Source: Acidobacteriota bacterium | GTDB taxonomy: Bacteria > Acidobacteriota > Thermoanaerobaculia > Gp7-AA8 | DNA length: 64,000 bases | Reading direction: 5' to 3' | NCBI GenBank assembly: GCA_019244185.1 | Contig: JAFATB010000019.1 | Location: forward strand, 282,574 to 346,573 | Part shown: one piece after another, positions 17,180-24,739 of the stretch | How the letters are laid out: each line of letters starts with the position of its first letter | Numbering within the stretch: the stretch's first letter is position 1 | Program-made: the position numbers and the translations under genes | Notes under the pieces: generated by a model | What the model was told of the DNA's origin: nothing | Database searches by the model: none | Seen by the model: only the letters and a program-made list of their open reading frames with translations

Positions 17180-17790
17180 AACCGAAGAAGCTCGCGCGCG
17201 AGTTCTATCTGCAGGACACCGTCGGCGCCGCGCGCGCGCTGCTCGGCTGCACGCTCTGGCGCCGGCTCGACGACGGCATGCTCCTCGCCGCGCGCCTCGT
17301 CGAAGTCGAGGCCTACCTCGGCGCGAACGACATGGCCAGCCACGCGCGGCGCGGCCTGCGCTCGCCGCGCAACGAGTCGATGTATCTCGAAGGCGGACAC
17401 GCGTACGTCTACTTCACGTACGGCATGCACTGGTGCTGCAACGTCGTCATGCAGGAAGCGGACATCGCCGAGGCGGTGCTGCTGCGCGGCGCGGAGCCGG
17501 TGCTCGGCGTCGAGGTCATGCGCGAGCGGCGGCCGAAGGCGAAGAAAGACCACGAGCTGATGAACGGCCCCGGAAAGCTGTGCAGCGCGCTCGACATCGA
17601 CAAGCGGCTCAACGGCGCGAGCCTGCGCGGCGACTCGCTCTGGCTCACCGCGCGCGACGTCGCGATCTCCGACGACGACATCGCCGTCAGCGCGCGCATC
17701 GGCGTCGAAGGCGCGGGCGAGCCGCACGCGTCGTGGCCGCTGCGTTTTTATCTGCGCGGCAACCGCCACGTGTCGCAGTACCGCAAATGA
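17176..17790 (+). CDS. DNA-3-methyladenine glycosylase (AAG/MPG type)
   Basis: 204 residues, beginning GTG in a GTGA overlap with the IMPase gene. 'AARALLGCTLWRRL', 'VEVEAYLGANDMASHARRG' and 'HAYVYFTYGMHWCCNVV' are characteristic of the AAG/MPG family. They contain the intercalating aromatic region and the catalytic Glu in the E-A-Y segment. The enzyme excises alkylated purines such as 3-methyladenine and hypoxanthine from DNA to start base-excision repair. Length is normal for bacterial members. The stop overlaps the ATG of the next gene by four bases. Confidence 0.93.
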   Translation: MKPKKLAREFYLQDTVGAARALLGCTLWRRLDDGMLLAARLVEVEAYLGANDMASHARRGLRSPRNESMYLEGGHAYVYFTYGMHWCCNVVMQEADIAEAVLLRGAEPVLGVEVMRERRPKAKKDHELMNGPGKLCSALDIDKRLNGASLRGDSLWLTARDVAISDDDIAVSARIGVEGAGEPHASWPLRFYLRGNRHVSQYRK

Positions 17791-18380
17791 ACGATCACTA
17801 CCGGACGCTCGCCGCGCGCGCCGAGTTCCGGCAGAAGATCGAGCGCTCCGAGTTCCTCGGCATCGCGTTTCCCGTGACGAGCGAAGACGCATTCTTCGCC
17901 GAGCTCGCGGCCGCGCAGAAGCGCGACTTCGACGCGACGCATCATTGCTGGGCGTTTCGCCTCTTCCACGACGCGCGCACGCGCAGCTCCGACGCGGGCG
18001 AGCCGTCAGGCACCGCAGGCAAGCCGATCCTCGCCGCGATCGAAGGCGCCGCGCTCTACGACGCCGGCGTGATCGTCGTGCGCTGGTACGGCGGCATCAA
18101 GCTCGGCACCGGCGGACTCGCGCGCGCGTATCGCGAGACCGCGGCGGAAACGCTGCGCGGCGCGCAACTCGCCGATCGCTACGTTTACGCGCGCGTCCGC
18201 GTCATCGTGCCGTTCGACGCGTTGAGCGTCGTCTACCGGCTCGTCGAGCCGCCGCACGTCGTGCTCGCGGAGGAGCGCTACGGCGACGAGAACGAGTTTC
18301 TCTTCGACGTGCGCGCGTCGCGCGTGAACGCGTTCGCCGCGCAGCTGACCGAGCGCCGGCTGCGCTTCATTCTTCCGTGA
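17787..18380 (+). CDS. YigZ/IMPACT family protein
   Basis: 197 residues from the ATG in the ATGA overlap at 17787. The N-terminal IMPACT domain shows 'KIERSEFLGIAFPV', 'ATHHCWAFRL', 'DAGEPSGTAGKPIL' and 'VVRWYGGIKLGTGGLARAY', diagnostic of UPF0029. A ferredoxin-like C-terminal domain follows (about residues 135-197). The family is linked to ribosome/translation control in eukaryotes and its bacterial role is not settled. It closes the IMPase-glycosylase operon and overlaps the 3' end of the opposite-strand RDD gene by 14 bases. Confidence 0.92.
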   Translation: MNDHYRTLAARAEFRQKIERSEFLGIAFPVTSEDAFFAELAAAQKRDFDATHHCWAFRLFHDARTRSSDAGEPSGTAGKPILAAIEGAALYDAGVIVVRWYGGIKLGTGGLARAYRETAAETLRGAQLADRYVYARVRVIVPFDALSVVYRLVEPPHVVLAEERYGDENEFLFDVRASRVNAFAAQLTERRLRFILP

Positions 18381-18765
18381 CGTTCGTGCGCGCGAGGCGG
18401 TCGCCCGTGCGTGCCTTGCCGGCGACGATCAGCACGACCTCGAGCAGGTTCCACGCGGGAATCACGAGCGGCAGGTTGCGCGCGACCGAACGTCCCCAGC
18501 CGCATCCTTCGCCGCGCGGCGTCAGCAGGCGGAGGCCGAGGAGCTGCTTGCCGATCGAGCGGCCGCGGAAACCGTCGCGGAAGAGCATGGCGATCGTGAG
18601 GATCCCGAGCGCGGACCACCAGACGAACTGAATGCCGCGCGGCGAGCCGGCCCAGGTGAGGCCGTAGCTGACCGCGGACGCGGGAAGGATGAGCACGACG
18701 GCGATCGTGAGCGCGTCGACGAGAAAGGCGGCGATGCGTAGGAGTTTGGTCTGGGACCCGTCCAT
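18367..18765 (-). CDS. RDD family membrane protein
   Basis: 132 residues from ATG 18765, chosen because GGAGAGG lies just upstream on the minus strand. 'LLRIAAFLVDALTIAVVLIL', 'GRSIGKQLLGLRLLTPRGEG' and 'RSVARNLPLVIPAWNLLEV' are the RDD-domain pattern, with Arg and Asp residues in two or three membrane spans. RDD proteins occur widely. Some act in ion transport or as subunits of larger membrane complexes, but this one has no informative partner. It is convergent with the YigZ gene. Confidence 0.82.
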   Translation of the reverse strand: MDGSQTKLLRIAAFLVDALTIAVVLILPASAVSYGLTWAGSPRGIQFVWWSALGILTIAMLFRDGFRGRSIGKQLLGLRLLTPRGEGCGWGRSVARNLPLVIPAWNLLEVVLIVAGKARTGDRLARTNVTEE

Positions 18766-18809
18766 GAAACCTCTCCGCGCGATTGTCGTACAACCGCAGC
18801 AGGTGTCGT

Positions 18810-19622
18810 ATGAACAGGCGCAACCCAAAGCTTTATTTGCTCGCCGCGATGATGTTGGCGGCGGCGTGCGGCGGCGGCGAGCGGCGCCATCACTTCGGTG
18901 ACGGCGGCGCGACCGCGCAGGTCACGCGCTCCTGGCCGGCATCGTCCATCCACACGCTGCGCGTCCGCGAAGTCGACGGCAGCGTGACCGTCGAAGCCTC
19001 GCCGACGAACGAGATCACCCTCACCGCCAGCGCGCGCGGCGATCTGCAGATCGACAAGAAGGCCGAGAACTCCGGCCTCTTTCAGACCGAAGTCGACGGC
19101 GACGTGCTGCGCATCGGCCGCAAGGAACGGCACCGCGGCCACTTCAACTTCAACTTCATCTTCGGCAACGACGACGTGCGCATCGACTACGTCCTGCGCG
19201 TGCCGCCGAGCGTCGAGCTCGACATCGGCACGGTCAACGGACGCATCGCGCTGCACGGCGGCGAAGGACGCACGGCGGCGACGACGGTGAACGGCACGAT
19301 CGACATCGAGACCGCGGGCACCGAGGAGCTGCAGGCGACGACGGTGAACGGGCGGGTGCGGGCGAAGTTCCTGCGATCGTTCAGCGGCGCGCGCTTCAAG
19401 ACGGTGAACGGCGGTGTGGAAGCGCTGCTGCCGGAAGGCGCCTCGTTCAGCGTCGATCTCGCGCAGGTGAACGGCGACTTCGAGGCCTCGTTCCCGCTGA
19501 GCATCCACTCGAACCCGGGAACGCGACGCGTGTCGGGCGACATCAACGGCGGGCAGCACGAGCTGAAGATCGTCACCGTGAACGGCGACGTCGAGCTCGG
19601 AAAGCTGCAGGCCGCGCGGTAA
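18810..19622 (+). CDS. Lipoprotein with DUF4097-type beta-repeat (adhesin-like) domain
   Basis: 270 residues from ATG 18810. The lipobox 'LAAACGGG' places the lipidated Cys near residue 20. The rest is a right-handed-helix-like repeat built on 'VNG': 'GTVNGRIAL', 'TTVNGTIDIE', 'TTVNGRVRAK', 'KTVNGGVEAL', 'AQVNGDFEAS', 'GDINGGQHE' and 'VTVNGDVELG', seven copies about 20 residues apart. This is the DUF4097/DUF2807-like putative auto-transporter adhesin pattern. The protein should be membrane-anchored and exposed outside the cytoplasm. The function is unproven, and the neighbour downstream is a membrane protein ten bases away. Confidence 0.82.
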   Translation: MNRRNPKLYLLAAMMLAAACGGGERRHHFGDGGATAQVTRSWPASSIHTLRVREVDGSVTVEASPTNEITLTASARGDLQIDKKAENSGLFQTEVDGDVLRIGRKERHRGHFNFNFIFGNDDVRIDYVLRVPPSVELDIGTVNGRIALHGGEGRTAATTVNGTIDIETAGTEELQATTVNGRVRAKFLRSFSGARFKTVNGGVEALLPEGASFSVDLAQVNGDFEASFPLSIHSNPGTRRVSGDINGGQHELKIVTVNGDVELGKLQAAR

Positions 19623-19632
19623 GCTCTCGCGC

Positions 19633-21003
19633 GTGCCGCGCGCGTATCGCCTGCTCGTCTTCCTGATCCTCGCGCTCGCGGCGATCGCTCCGCTCCGCAA
19701 CTACGATCTCTTCTGGCACCTGGCGACCGGTCGCTGGATCGTCGAGCATCGCGCGCTGCCGCTGCACGATCCGTTCGCGCTGGCGAGCGCGCGCGTGCCG
19801 TGGATCAACGGCGAGTGGCTGTTCGAGCTCGTCGCGTACGCGTTGCATGCGGTCGTGGGACTGGCGGGACTGTCGGTCGCGCGCGGCGTGCTGATGGCGC
19901 TCGTCTTCGCGCTCGCGTCCGACGGCACGCCGGCGTCGCTGCTGCTGTCGGCGATCGGCTTCGCCGGCGCGATGCCGTTGTTCGACTTTCGTCCGGCGTC
20001 GTTCGCGGCGCTGTTGGTGGTGCTGGCGATGCGCGCGAAGACGCCGCTCGCGCATGCGCTGGTCGCGCTGGTGTGGATCAACGTGCATCCGTCGGCGCTG
20101 CTCGCGCCGGTGATCGCGTTGTGTTTGACGCGCAACGCGAAGACGACGCTGGCGAGCTTCGCGGCGCTGTTCGTGAATCCGTTCGGGTACCGCGCGCTGC
20201 TCGCACCGCTGTCGCTGGCGTCCTTCGTGAGCGGCGGCGGATTCGTGAACGCGGAATGGCTTCCGAGTCCGCCGCTCGTCTTTCCGCTGCTCTACGTCAG
20301 CATCGTCGTCGCGCTGGTCGTCTTCGCGACGGCTGAGACGCGCGACGCGGGGCGACTGCTGCTGTTCGCGCTCTTCGCGTTTCTCGCCGTGCGCTACGCG
20401 CGCAACCAGCCGCTGTACTTTGCGGCGTTTCCGCTGCTCGTCGCGCCGCACGTGCGGCGCATTCCGGCGAAGCTCGCGTATGCCGCGGCGGCCGTCGTCG
20501 TCGCGTTTGCGGCGCTGGTGAGCGAGCATCGGCCGGGACTGATGCGCGGGCGTTTTCCGGTCGACGCGGTTGCACGTTTGAAAGCCTCGCCGCTGCGCGG
20601 GAACTTCTATAACGCCGACCAGTTCGGCGGATACCTGATCTGGTCGTTCTATCCGCAGCGGCGCGCGCTCGTCGACGGGCGCAACGAGCTGTATCGCGCG
20701 TTTCTCCCCGAGTACGCGCGTGCGCGAGAGGATCAGCGCGCGTGGAACGCGTTGCTGCGGAAGTACCGCGTCGATCTCGCCGTCGACGAATATCTCCCAC
20801 CGCTGCACGTCATCGACGCGGGCAGCGGACGCGCGCGCGATCTGCCGGCGTCGCTTGCGTATTGGCCGCGCCGCGACTGGGCGCTCGTCGCGTACGACGA
20901 CGCGGCGATGGTGTTCGCGCGGCGCGCGGCGTTCGGTGCGGAGTTGTCGAAGTGCGAGATCCGCGGCGTCGTGCCCGACGCGCGCGCGGAGCGAGATCGT
21001 TAA
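19633..21003 (+). CDS. Polytopic membrane protein, GT-C glycosyltransferase-like
   Basis: 456 residues from GTG 19633, ten bases after the lipoprotein stop. About nine to ten hydrophobic helices fill the first ~310 residues, and a soluble C-terminal domain of ~150 residues follows. The early acidic motif 'NYDLFWHLATGRWIVEH' with 'DPFALASARVPWINGEW' resembles the first loop of GT-C-type membrane glycosyltransferases and related proteins common in Acidobacteria and Planctomycetes. I cannot confirm a catalytic site, so the activity is tentative. The stop abuts that of the convergent 100-residue gene. Confidence 0.65.
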   Translation: MPRAYRLLVFLILALAAIAPLRNYDLFWHLATGRWIVEHRALPLHDPFALASARVPWINGEWLFELVAYALHAVVGLAGLSVARGVLMALVFALASDGTPASLLLSAIGFAGAMPLFDFRPASFAALLVVLAMRAKTPLAHALVALVWINVHPSALLAPVIALCLTRNAKTTLASFAALFVNPFGYRALLAPLSLASFVSGGGFVNAEWLPSPPLVFPLLYVSIVVALVVFATAETRDAGRLLLFALFAFLAVRYARNQPLYFAAFPLLVAPHVRRIPAKLAYAAAAVVVAFAALVSEHRPGLMRGRFPVDAVARLKASPLRGNFYNADQFGGYLIWSFYPQRRALVDGRNELYRAFLPEYARAREDQRAWNALLRKYRVDLAVDEYLPPLHVIDAGSGRARDLPASLAYWPRRDWALVAYDDAAMVFARRAAFGAELSKCEIRGVVPDARAERDR

Positions 21004-21306
21004 CTAGTTGACCATCTCGTGCGGCGAGGTGTAGCGCAGCTCTTCATCGGGCCAGCGCTGCTGCAGCACGCGGTCGAAGTGGGGACGCACGACGTTCTCG
21101 TAGCGGCGCTCGAAGCCGGGGAAGAGCTCGAGCACGGCCTTGCGCGCGCATTCGACCAGGCAGCGCGCCTCACGGTGCGAAACCGTGCGGTCGCTGCTGA
21201 TGAGATTGAGGGTGAGCTCGACGATCATGCGAACACGGCGCATTCTGCGGCGCTCGAAGAACGCGGAGGGATCCTCCGTGTGCGATTCGTGTTCGAATTT
21301 GGGCAT
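21004..21306 (-). CDS. Small hypothetical protein
   Basis: 100 residues from ATG 21306, with GGGTGA upstream as a weak ribosome site. The sequence is charged and predicted helical ('RRVRMIVELTLNLISSDRTVSHREARCLVECARKAVL' spans about residues 23-60 and is cited here only by its edges RRVRM and RKAVL). No signal peptide or membrane span is visible, so it is probably cytoplasmic. It is separated from the upstream EcsC-like gene by 75 bases. I do not recognise the family. Confidence 0.55.
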   Translation of the reverse strand: MPKFEHESHTEDPSAFFERRRMRRVRMIVELTLNLISSDRTVSHREARCLVECARKAVLELFPGFERRYENVVRPHFDRVLQQRWPDEELRYTSPHEMVN

Positions 21307-21381
21307 CGTAGTCACCCGCCACAAACCGGGCTTGCACGCGTTGCATTCCGGCAGTCAAAAAAGCAACTGCGCGCGTGCGAA

Positions 21382-22020
21382 TCAGGCGTGCTCGCGGTCG
21401 CCGTCGGCCCAGATCTCTTCGGCCACGACGTCGTCGACAAGTGACTCGTAGTAGCGGATCGCGCCGCGCGCGACGGCGTGCACGGAGACGTAGTTGAGCG
21501 CTCCGCCGGAAATCGCGCCGACGAACGGCACGAACTTCGTGAGGCGCTCGCGCAGGAAGCGCGCGCCGATCTTCTCCGCGATCATGCCGCCGTCGATCGT
21601 CGCCGAGCCGAGCATCGCCGCCACGCCCTGCTTCCCGATCCCCACGCCCGAGCCGAACGCGAGACACGACAGCGCCTCGGTGAACCGCTCGCGCCCATTC
21701 GGCTCGTGTCCATAGATCGTGGCGATGCCGACGACGAGGCGGAACTGCTGGTAGACGAGATAGGCGAGGTCGGCGCCGAGCGTGCCGATCGCGGCGAATC
21801 CGAGCGGCAGTCCGGTCACCGCGCCGGCCGCGGCGCAGCGGATGGCCGTGCGGCGCGCGAGCATGCGCGCGTGCTGCGCGGCGTCGAAGTCGGGCGCGGT
21901 GTCGCGCAGGTCGTCGATCTCGCGGCGCAGCTTCTCCATGTCGATCTCTTCGAAGAGAGACCGGAACACTTCTTCGAGCACGCCGTCCGCGCGGCGTTTC
22001 AGTTTCCGTGCGCTGACCAT
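21382..22020 (-). CDS. EcsC family protein
   Basis: 212 residues from ATG 22020. The glycine/alanine-rich central segments 'AAAGAVTGLPLGFAAIGTLG' and 'FVPFVGAISGGALNYVSV', with 'LAYLVYQQFRLVVGIATIYG' between them, match the EcsC domain, named after a Bacillus ABC-exporter accessory protein. Two or three amphipathic helices may associate with the membrane. It lies 17 bases after the FmdB-like gene and is probably in the same transcript. Its biochemical role is unknown across the family. Confidence 0.78.
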   Translation of the reverse strand: MVSARKLKRRADGVLEEVFRSLFEEIDMEKLRREIDDLRDTAPDFDAAQHARMLARRTAIRCAAAGAVTGLPLGFAAIGTLGADLAYLVYQQFRLVVGIATIYGHEPNGRERFTEALSCLAFGSGVGIGKQGVAAMLGSATIDGGMIAEKIGARFLRERLTKFVPFVGAISGGALNYVSVHAVARGAIRYYESLVDDVVAEEIWADGDREHA

Positions 22021-22037
22021 GGAGAGAACCGCGCTGC

Positions 22038-22343
22038 TCAATCGGCCGCCTTGCCGCCGCCGTCGCTCTTCGACTCGGACTTCGTCTCGCTCTTCGTTTC
22101 CGGCTTCGCGTCGCTCTTCGATTCGCTCTTGGACTCGCCCTTCGACGAGGACGCCTTCGAGCTCGAGCTCGCGTAGTCGGTCTTGTAGAACCCCGAGCCC
22201 TTGAACTGGATCGCGGGCGAGGAGATCAGCTTCTTCATCGTGCCGCCGCATTTCGGACAGTGCTCCAGCGGCGCATCGGAGATCGACTGCAGGATCTCCT
22301 GCCGCTCGCGGCAATCGTTGCACTGGTATTCGTAGATCGGCAT
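22038..22343 (-). CDS. FmdB-type zinc-ribbon protein
   Basis: 101 residues. The N-terminal 'MPIYEYQCNDC' and 'HCPKCGGTMKKLIS' form the Cys4 zinc ribbon of the FmdB/CxxC-CxxC-SSSS regulatory family, and 'GSGFYKTDY' completes the domain. The C-terminal ~40 residues are a low-complexity Ser/Lys/Glu/Asp tail with repeating K-S-E, typical for this family and probably disordered. FmdB was named from a putative regulator of amide metabolism. The general function is unproven. Confidence 0.9.
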   Translation of the reverse strand: MPIYEYQCNDCRERQEILQSISDAPLEHCPKCGGTMKKLISSPAIQFKGSGFYKTDYASSSSKASSSKGESKSESKSDAKPETKSETKSESKSDGGGKAAD

Positions 22344-22391
22344 CGCGATGGAGTAAACGTTGTGCGGAGGGTCTGCGATTTCAGCGCGGAT

Positions 22392-22994
22392 TCAAGAACC
22401 GAGCCGCCCGACGCGCGCGTCCGACGACTCTTCGGCAGCGAGCACTTTCCCGTCGCGGAAGTAGACGCCGGCGATGCCGCCGTCGCGCGTCCGGTAATAC
22501 CACGCTTCCATCGTCGCCTCGCCGCGCTCGCGGCGCACGGACCAGCCGGGCAGCGGCTTGCCGAGGAGCGAGGCTACTTCGTGCTGGGACATGCCTTTGG
22601 CGAGCGCGAGGAGCTTCGCGTGGGTCACGGCGAGCCGGTCGGCCGCGAGGGCCATGCCGCGGCGCGCGACGTCGTTGGCCGGATCGTGCGTGAGGATCGA
22701 CGAGTAGAGGCGGATCGCATCCTGATAGCGACCCATCGCGGCGAGGTCGCCCGCGAACTCGAGCTGCATGCGGATCCACACCTCGCGTGCGCGGCTGTGA
22801 TTCGGATGCTTGACGACGAACGCGCGCAGCGAGTCGGCGTAGAGCTGCTTGTGCGCGTTGGTCGCGCCCGGCGCGGCGGCGGCCTTCTTCTGATCGAGCA
22901 CGGTCCGCCACTCGGCCTGATGATCCGGCTGCGCGGCGTCATTGCCGCAGCGAAGCGCGACCAGAACGACACAAGCGAACGCGAACCGACGCAT
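22392..22994 (-). CDS. Probable lipoprotein with TPR-like and BamE/SmpA-like regions
   Basis: 200 residues from ATG 22994. A short signal with 'VVLVALRCG' suggests lipidation of Cys near residue 16. Residues ~55-125 form TPR-like helices ('AAMGRYQDAIRLYSSIL'). The C-terminal part 'LAKGMSQHEVASLLGKPLPG' followed by 'AWYYRTRDGG' resembles the SmpA/BamE fold that measures 'LLG-x-P' turns. It is divergent from the gene at 23081. An outer-membrane-assembly or envelope role is possible but not shown. Confidence 0.68.
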   Translation of the reverse strand: MRRFAFACVVLVALRCGNDAAQPDHQAEWRTVLDQKKAAAAPGATNAHKQLYADSLRAFVVKHPNHSRAREVWIRMQLEFAGDLAAMGRYQDAIRLYSSILTHDPANDVARRGMALAADRLAVTHAKLLALAKGMSQHEVASLLGKPLPGWSVRRERGEATMEAWYYRTRDGGIAGVYFRDGKVLAAEESSDARVGRLGS

Positions 22995-23002
22995 TGACGG
23001 AC

Positions 23003-23008
23003 AAGGTA
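23003..23008 (-). promoter_or_regulatory. -10-like hexamer TACCTT (minus strand)
   Basis: TACCTT on the minus strand lies eight bases before the ATG at 22994 and no Shine-Dalgarno sequence intervenes, matching the leaderless pattern. Confidence 0.38.
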
Positions 23009-23080
23009 GCACAGGTGAATAATCGCTGAGCTTTGCGACCGCCCGTTCGGGCGCGTCAACCCATAGCAACCGGAGGATTT

Positions 23081-24622
23081 ATGGCCGTGCGGGGCGAGGA
23101 AGTCGCGGGCTCGATCGACGCTCAGGTGCGCGAGTCGATCGAGAGGATGGTGTCCGAGATCCGCTCGTCCATCGAGGACGTCCGCGTCGCCGTCGACCAG
23201 CAGTTGAAGGCCGCCCTGCAAAGCGTCCAGGCCGACGTCAACTCGATCTCCTTCCTCCCGCAGATCCAGAAATCCATCACCGACCTCGAAGAGGCGATTG
23301 AAGCGGATCGCCCGCCCGTCGCCGCGGCCGCACCCGCGCAGGCGCCCGGCTCGGCCCGCGTGAAGAGCGCCGTGCAGGCCATCGAGCGCGGCAAGTCGCA
23401 GGTCGACGTGCTCAACGGCCTGCTCGAACAGGCGCTCGGCTTCGGCTCGCGCGCCGCGCTGCTCATCCTCCGCGGCGAGACCTTCAGCGGCTGGAAGGGC
23501 GTCGGCTTCTCCGCCTCCGGCGGCAACGACGAAATGGTGAAGCGCTTCAACGCCGCGCCCGGCCTCATCCCCGAGCTCGACCGCGTGCTGCGCAGCGAAC
23601 AGGTCGTCTCCTGGGACGGCGCCAACCTCTCCACGCGCCTCGGCGTCCCCGCATCCGCGCAGGCGGTCCTCGTGCCGATGGTGATCAAGGACAAGGTCGC
23701 CGCCGCCGTCTACGTCGACGCGGTCGAAACGGACGCGGAGAAGTTCGACCGCGCGTCGATCGAGCTGCTCGTCTTCACGACCGGTCTCCTCGTCGACACG
23801 CTCGCGATCCGCAAGAAGACGCCGTCGCCGAGCCTGTCGGATTCCGACGCGGAGCCGACCATCACCGGCAACGCGAACGCAACGCGCATCGCGGCGTCAC
23901 CCGTGCAGGCGCCCGCGCCTGCGCCTGCTCCAACTCCGGCACCCGCACCCGCTCCGCAACCCGCCGCTCCTGCTACACCGCCGCCCGCACCACCCACGCC
24001 TCCGCCCCCCGCGCCCGCGCGCGACGCCGCGGCGATTCCGACGCGCACGGATCCGGGCACGGTCGCGATCAACGCCGCGCAACTGCGCGAGCTGATGGCG
24101 GCGCAGCGTCCCGGCTTCAACGTTCCGTCCGCGGAAGACTTCGGCGGCGGAACGCCCGCGACCGCGAAGATGCCGGTCGCCGAACCGCCGCGTCCGACGC
24201 CTCCGCCGGCCGCTCCGACACCCGCACCCGCACCCGCACCCGCTCCCGCTCCCGCCGCCGCCGCGAGCGCCGCACCCGCGGCGGCGGAAGAACGCCCGTC
24301 GACGCAGTACATCCCGCCGCCGAATCTCGCGCGCGGCGGCGCGGGCGCCGGCGGCGCGGCGAGCGACGATGCGAAGAAGCACGACGAGGCGCGCCGCTTC
24401 GCGCGCCTGCTCGTCTCCGAGATCAAGCTCTACAACGAGACGAAGGTCGAGCAGGGACGCCGCAACAACGATCTCTACGAGCGACTCAAGGAAGACATCG
24501 ACCGCAGCCGCCAGATGTACGACGAGCGCATCAGCGACGACGTGCGCAAGGTGTCGAACTACTTCTACGACGAGCTGGTGCGCATCCTCGCCGACGGCCG
24601 CGCCGAGGCGCTCGGCCTGTAA
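23081..24622 (+). CDS. GAF-like domain protein with long Pro/Ala-rich linkers
   Basis: 513 residues from ATG 23081, preceded by a strong CGGAGG ribosome site (23071-23076). Residues ~10-75 are helical and coiled ('QVRESIERMVSEIRSSIEDV'). Residues ~100-245 look like a GAF-type sensor fold ('AALLILRGETFSGWKGVGF', 'VLVPMVIKDKVAAAVYVDA'). Two Pro/Ala-rich low-complexity linkers follow (about 275-315 and 365-400). A helical charged C-terminus closes the protein ('RFARLLVSEIKLYNETKVE'). No catalytic domain or signal peptide is visible. It may be a cytoplasmic ligand sensor or scaffold, but no partner is evident. Confidence 0.72.
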   Translation: MAVRGEEVAGSIDAQVRESIERMVSEIRSSIEDVRVAVDQQLKAALQSVQADVNSISFLPQIQKSITDLEEAIEADRPPVAAAAPAQAPGSARVKSAVQAIERGKSQVDVLNGLLEQALGFGSRAALLILRGETFSGWKGVGFSASGGNDEMVKRFNAAPGLIPELDRVLRSEQVVSWDGANLSTRLGVPASAQAVLVPMVIKDKVAAAVYVDAVETDAEKFDRASIELLVFTTGLLVDTLAIRKKTPSPSLSDSDAEPTITGNANATRIAASPVQAPAPAPAPTPAPAPAPQPAAPATPPPAPPTPPPPAPARDAAAIPTRTDPGTVAINAAQLRELMAAQRPGFNVPSAEDFGGGTPATAKMPVAEPPRPTPPPAAPTPAPAPAPAPAPAAAASAAPAAAEERPSTQYIPPPNLARGGAGAGGAASDDAKKHDEARRFARLLVSEIKLYNETKVEQGRRNNDLYERLKEDIDRSRQMYDERISDDVRKVSNYFYDELVRILADGRAEALGL

Positions 24623-24645
24623 GTAGCCGCTCGCGGCAATCGCGC

Positions 24646-24739
24646 CTTCAGCCACAACCCCTGAAGAAGCCTGGGGCAACCAGCGCAGCCGGCCGCGCCG
24701 GCCCGGCTGGCGTAGGGCTCGCACAGTGCCCAGACTGTG
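24646..24739 (+). repeat. Hairpin-rich intergenic segment sharing an 18-base core with the repeat at 27045-27188
   Basis: The gap before the transglycosylase contains CTTCAG/CTGAAG (24646-24651, 24661-24666) and a palindromic block with core GCCGGCCGCGCCGGCCCG (24688-24705), identical to 27162-27179. It also has CACAGT/ACTGTG (24722-24727, 24734-24739), whose right arm includes the GTG start. It may regulate translation or be a truncated copy of a dispersed repeat. Confidence 0.55.

Noticed and set aside
23900..24260. Pro/Ala codon repeats as a DNA tandem-repeat or CRISPR-like array
   Set aside because: The repeats are short, irregular and in frame within the GAF-like protein; they encode disordered linkers.
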